From positions 1-30,000 of the forward strand of contig JAIVFJ010000108.1 in assembly GCA_025765615.1 (NCBI GenBank): 30,000 bases of DNA. Direction: 5' to 3'. Source of the stretch: Zopfochytrium polystomum. Lineage: Eukaryota > Chytridiomycota > Chytridiomycetes > Chytridiales > Chytridiaceae. Under the pieces are notes generated by a model. It saw nothing but the letters and a program-made list of their open reading frames with translations. It ran no database searches and was not told where the DNA came from. Numbering within the stretch: the first letter of the stretch is position 1; the number at the start of each line of letters is the position of its first letter. The translations under genes were made by a program, and so were the position numbers. Shown here piece by piece: positions 26,709-30,000 of this stretch.

Positions 26709-27367
26709 AATGGGCATCCGAATGTCATAAGCTAGAGAAACAAAAATATTTCTCGGGTGTGTTTTCCGTGCCAAAAAGAGTGTGGCTTGACTGAAGAGCA
26801 GTTGCAGTGTTGTTTGCTGGAAAGCGGACTTTCTTGAAGATGGGAAACAGTGTTGTTGGTCGGTCGCTACTTCCTTCTCTTTTGTTGGGTGTCCGTTGTT
26901 GACAGCGACACCGGCCCATCGTGTATTTTTGGGGTGACGAGAATGCGGAGAAAGACACGCCCACTTTCTTTGTTTTCTGGTGCGTACCGATAAGCAGACA
27001 GTGGATCGCAAGCAACCAGTCAGTGCACATTTGGAGGGCCAAGACGGACAGAGAAACGACATGGCGAGCAGGACACAGCGCACTTCTTTCCGCGTGGTTC
27101 AAGGGGGAGTCGGCTTACCGTTGGAAACGGTGATGGTGTTTAGATGATGTACCGAGGGGACCCAAAGGCAGTTGTGGAGGAGCTCGCCGCAGTTGGGCCA
27201 CCGACAGCAGGTGGTCGACGCTACCAAGTACAGTGGGCTAGGCGCGCCGTGCACAGTGGAATTCATGGTGGTGGAGGGGGCCATTCAGCCCACAACCACA
27301 TTGTGCAAGGATCGAAAGATGTTTGTGTCTTGGCCTGAGTGTCTCCCGACAGACCCTAAATTTTTAT
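26709..27367. other. Spacer with a possible short minus-strand exon
   Basis: A minus-strand stretch from about 27284 down to a donor-like AACG/GTAAGC near 27118 reads LVASTTCCRWPNCGELLHNC and could be an exon, but I cannot link it to other exons or a family. The rest holds no supported gene. Confidence 0.3.
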
Positions 27368-28322
27368 TTAATTTTTTAAATTTTTTTTTTCGCGTAACCT
27401 TCGCTGGGGCGGCCCCACTCGCCCCCACCGCCCCCACCAGTGGCTTTCACAGCAGTACAAAAGAGCACAGCAGTCACCGCCAAAATCGCAGCGACGCACA
27501 CTGTGACACACACACACACACACACAAAACCCTCCCCCCCTCAACACAACGAGCCTTTCCTGCAAACTCCCCTTTCGTGTTCGTTCTCCCAGATCTCCAG
27601 CCCCCTGCGTCGCTCCCGGCCGCGCCGCCGCCAAGTCCGGTGCCGTCCGCGAACTCGTTGAACCCACTGGGCGGGCCAAAGATGCTGCTTCTACGCCGTC
27701 GGATCTGGAAGCTGGCGCGCTCGATGCTGTCGATCCACTGGTTCCGCATCGCCCCAGGCAGGCTGCCGCACCACCACCACTGGCCACGTCGGACACGCTG
27801 ACGTAGGGTGCGACATAGGCGTGTGGGAACGAGCCCTCCATCTTGGGTTTATGTTGAAGCCAAAGCCCCAGTCATCGTCGAACTTGCATTTGACGATGAG
27901 GGGATCGCTGAGGTAGAGGTAGATTTCGTCAGAGACGTTGGGGATGATGTCGACACTAGCGACGCGGTGGCGGCCAAGGAGGATGGGTGGAGGGGGACAA
28001 GTAATTTAAATGGGGTAAAAAAAAAAAAACGTTTGAAAAACTGATGGGAATCTGGAAGACTTCAGCTGCTGCGACGCGCAGGAAAGGAGGACGAGCGGCG
28101 CCTCCCAGCGTTGGGGCCAAACCCCAGCCTGCGGACCAAGCGAACGACAGCCTTGTCGAGCTCTGCCGCCAGAGAATCAATCCCAGTCCACGTTGTAGCA
28201 GAACCACCAAAAGAAGAATGCGCAGAGGAAGAAGAGCGGGGGCAACGGCAGAGCGACGAAGTGGAAGATGCCTATGCCCACGAACGTCAGGACCAACCAC
28301 TTGAAGACGGATTGGTGGTTTG
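27368..28322 (-). pseudogene. Membrane-anchored SH3-domain protein, frameshifted
   Basis: Minus strand. After an acceptor-like TTCTTTCCAG (28323) the first exon gives two hydrophobic stretches (WLVLTFVGIGIFHFVAL and LFFLCAFFFWWFCY), then, one base out of frame, a cytoplasmic segment LAAELDKAVVRLVRRLG. Below about 27957 follows an SH3 fold: SDEIYLYLSDPLIVKCKFDD-DWGFGFNIN and, again one base out of frame, MEGSFPHAYVAPYV. The DE...DDDWG...G-FP-x-x-YV pattern is the SH3 core and resembles the C-terminal SH3 domains of fungal transmembrane proteins. Such domains bind proline-rich partners in the cytoplasm. Codons mostly end in G or C. The two single-base shifts suggest sequencing indels or decay. 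The tail below about 27790 is low-complexity and its frame is uncertain. Confidence 0.5.
27504..27526 (+). repeat. (CA)n microsatellite
   Basis: Short CA run of about 10 repeats inside the low-complexity tail of the SH3-protein region. Confidence 0.85.
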
Positions 28323-28550
28323 CTGGAAAGAACAAAGCTATTAGCAACGACGGCGTCGGCAAGCCAGCCAGCGACAGCGGACTCTACGGCGTGGGGAGCA
28401 GGGCCGTGGAGTTTCTGGGACTTCACGACGAGGGCCAGAGAGCGAGTGAGTGAGTGATTGAGAGTTAGGAGGGGGCCTGCTGACATCGGACAGCACTGTA
28501 CTTGGTTTCTCGTTTTTTCTTTTCTTTCATTTATTGTCTTTTTTGTGTGC

Positions 28551-28592
<42 letters not shown>

Positions 28593-28619
28593 CTCCTCTC
28601 TCTCCTCTCTACTCTCCTA

Positions 28620-28705
<86 letters not shown>
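28551..28705 (+). repeat. (TC)n microsatellite, ~155 bp
   Basis: Nearly pure CT repeat with a few interruptions (CCTCTCC, ACTCTCCTAC, a TATC). It creates long SLSL or ERER pseudo-ORFs. A pyrimidine tract this long can adopt triplex structure. Confidence 0.97.
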
Positions 28706-28707
<2 letters not shown>

Positions 28708-29338
28708 CGCGGCTGGGACAGCCTGGACCTCTTTCGGTGCGATCTATTCACGCAGTTCGTCTGGGGCATCCTGGTAAAAAAGAGAACTTTTCTTCTGGCA
28801 ACTTTTTCCACCGTGATTTCCGAAGACTCAGGCGTCGAGGTCCCGTACTGTCCAGGCACGACCTCCACCAGCAGCCGACGTGAAACTACAGCACAGGAGA
28901 CTGGTTCGACAGGCTCCACGGTAAATACCGAGGGGGTTGCAACAGTTGCGACGGTCGCGGAAAAGGAGGATCAAAGAGAAAAGTGAGGATGAGGGGCAGA
29001 GCTGAGCATTTTCTTGTGAGGAGGAGGACGAACATCTGTGGGTGTGTACACCAAGGCCGAGTTTTTCCTTTTTTGCCCATGCCGCAACCTGTCCTCCGTC
29101 ATTGCTTTTCATCCCCATTCGTTTCGTACGCCGTCATTTGTACCGCTTTCGTTACCCTTCCAACACACCCTACCGGGTGCCTCTCATATCGTTACGGTGC
29201 AAACACCCAAACCAAAAAAAAAATAAAAATAAAATAAATTCCCTCTTGAACTTAGCAACCACGGTCTATTCAATGAGATTTTGGCTGTCCAACCAAGCGT
29301 CGCACTCTCTCTACAAAATCGCCCCACCCCCCTCAAAA
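28706..29338. other. Spacer, no gene supported
   Basis: A plus-strand frame just after the TC tract (DSLDLFRCDLFTQFVWGIL) is protein-like but stands alone between a splice-like CAG and a possible GTAAAA donor. I could not build a gene from it. Confidence 0.3.
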
Positions 29339-29707
29339 TCACACGCTCGCAGGAGCTGCCGCCGGCGACGGTGCAGCCCCAGCCGCCTCCAAAGCCCTTT
29401 TGAGCTCGTCGCAGCGCTGCCGCAGCCCATCGACCTCGGTCCTCAGCGACCCGAGCTCCAGCAGCGCGTCGTTGTACCGCTCGAGGGTGCCGCGGTCCCC
29501 CAGCTGGACGGCCACGTCGACAATCATGCGCTTGATCTCAGCGTTGGCGCGGAGCTGGTGGTCGAGTAGCGACGTCAGGCTGGTCAGCTCTTGCTGTAGC
29601 GTCACGTAGTGCGACGTGAGCTTGGTGAGGGCCAACCGCAGCTGCGACTCGGTCCGCGCAGCCGACTGCGACTGAGACGGGGTCTGTTGGGACACTGCCG
29701 GGTGCAC
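29339..29707 (-). CDS. Unrecognised coiled-coil protein, C-terminal exon
   Basis: About 122 codons on the minus strand ending in TGA. The sequence has heptad-like spacing of leucines (LRLALTKLTSHYVTLQQEL, then LGSLRTEVDGLRQRCDELKR), a Q/S-rich N-terminus and an Ala/Pro tail, so it should form a long helical coiled coil. Codons end mostly in G or C, which supports real coding. There is no in-frame ATG at the upstream edge: the frame runs into the CTCTGTGGGACGCAG repeat, where TCCCACAG on the minus strand looks like a 3' splice site, so this is probably the last exon of a gene whose start lies beyond or inside the repeat. Family and function unknown. Confidence 0.5.
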   Translation of the reverse strand: MHPAVSQQTPSQSQSAARTESQLRLALTKLTSHYVTLQQELTSLTSLLDHQLRANAEIKRMIVDVAVQLGDRGTLERYNDALLELGSLRTEVDGLRQRCDELKRALEAAGAAPSPAAAPASV

Positions 29708-30000
29708 TCTCTGTGGGACGCAGTGCGGGCTTCGGAGCTCTGTGGGAACGCATTTGGGGGGTAAAATTGACGAAAAAAATTCACTTGCGCTTGTTGGGGA
29801 CTCTGTGGGAACGCTGATGAGAGGGACTCTGTGGGAACGCTGTCGGAGTCGTCCTCTGTGGGACGCAGTCGGGATGCTGTTGAGGGCACTCTCTGTGGGA
29901 CGCAGTGAGGACGTAGTTTTTTTTTGCCATCATGTAAAACCATAACAAATGAAAAAATTGACAAAAAAAATCAATTGCCGTAATTGACAGAGTAATTGAC
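29700..30000 (+). repeat. CTCTGTGGGAACGCTG / CCATAACAAAA repeat block (right copy)
   Basis: Same unit types and orientation as 740-1400, including GACTCTGTGGGAACGCTGAT, GCACTCTCTGTGGGACGCAG, a T9 run and CCATAACAAATG...AATTGAC-A8-TCAATTG. The block continues past the window edge. Confidence 0.85.

Noticed and set aside
28458..28986. Long plus-strand SLSLSL and minus-strand RERERE ORFs
   Set aside because: Translations of the (TC)n microsatellite, with no independent coding evidence.
28730..28986. Plus-strand exon after the TC tract (DSLDLFRCDLF...)
   Set aside because: Protein-like but isolated; no start, partner exons or family could be shown.
1..30000. CRISPR arrays, rRNA genes, bacterial insertion sequences, operons
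   Set aside because: None seen; the repeats are satellites, LTRs or terminal inverted repeats of eukaryotic elements.

Overview
This window looks like eukaryotic nuclear DNA, most likely from an early-diverging (zoosporic, chytrid-like) fungus. The supporting signs are tRNA genes with short introns, protein genes with introns of about 40-115 bp, a chromodomain LTR retrotransposon of the Tf1/sushi type, a Copia remnant, a CACTA/Plavaka-like DNA transposon, an ankyrin-type gene of the 'LDWW' style, and a membrane protein with a fungal-type SH3 domain. The lineage is an inference. There is no rRNA, CRISPR array or bacterial operon structure.

Layout. 1-1400: 3' end of a GC-rich minus-strand gene, then a 'CTCTGTGGGAACGCTG' repeat block that returns in the same orientation at 29700-30000. 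1400-15740: mostly gene-poor DNA studded with tRNA genes (Asp, His, Leu, a Thr-like one, Gly, Arg, Pro, Glu, Lys, Phe, initiator Met, His), microsatellites, a Copia fragment and a degenerate CTCTGCAAC satellite. A very young LTR retrotransposon (8173-11353, identical 353-bp LTRs, TTGAT target duplication) sits 29 bp downstream of tRNA-Pro. 16011-22486: a ~6.5-kb DNA transposon with 19-bp perfect terminal inverted repeats, a Tnp2-like transposase gene and a second intron-rich gene. 22700-30000: host-type genes (ankyrin-like, WD40, membrane/SH3, coiled-coil), most showing frameshifts or in-frame stops, plus a second initiator tRNA-Met, tRNA-Val and a long (TC)n tract.

The most informative system is the retrotransposon. 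Four mechanistic signals can be read directly. (1) An 11-nt stretch just after the 5' LTR is the exact complement of the predicted 5' end of the transcript (Tf1-type self-priming). (2) A CCCAAAC slippery heptamer in the correct frame, 5 nt before an 8-bp stem that can extend into an H-type pseudoknot, bridges gag to a -1-frame pol. (3) The LTR carries a long array of heat-shock-element units (alternating GAA/TTC every 5 bp) upstream of a TATA box. (4) The pol ORF is one open frame from protease to chromodomain although reverse transcriptase, RNase H and the integrase catalytic core are missing. It looks like a recently mobilised, non-autonomous chromovirus derivative.

The CACTA-like element carries a probable DDE transposase (interrupted by a TAA and a TGA) and a neighbouring multi-exon gene with a basic RG-rich tail that may encode an accessory factor. 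Coding genes outside the transposons are mostly broken; real decay and long-read indel errors cannot be told apart from sequence alone.
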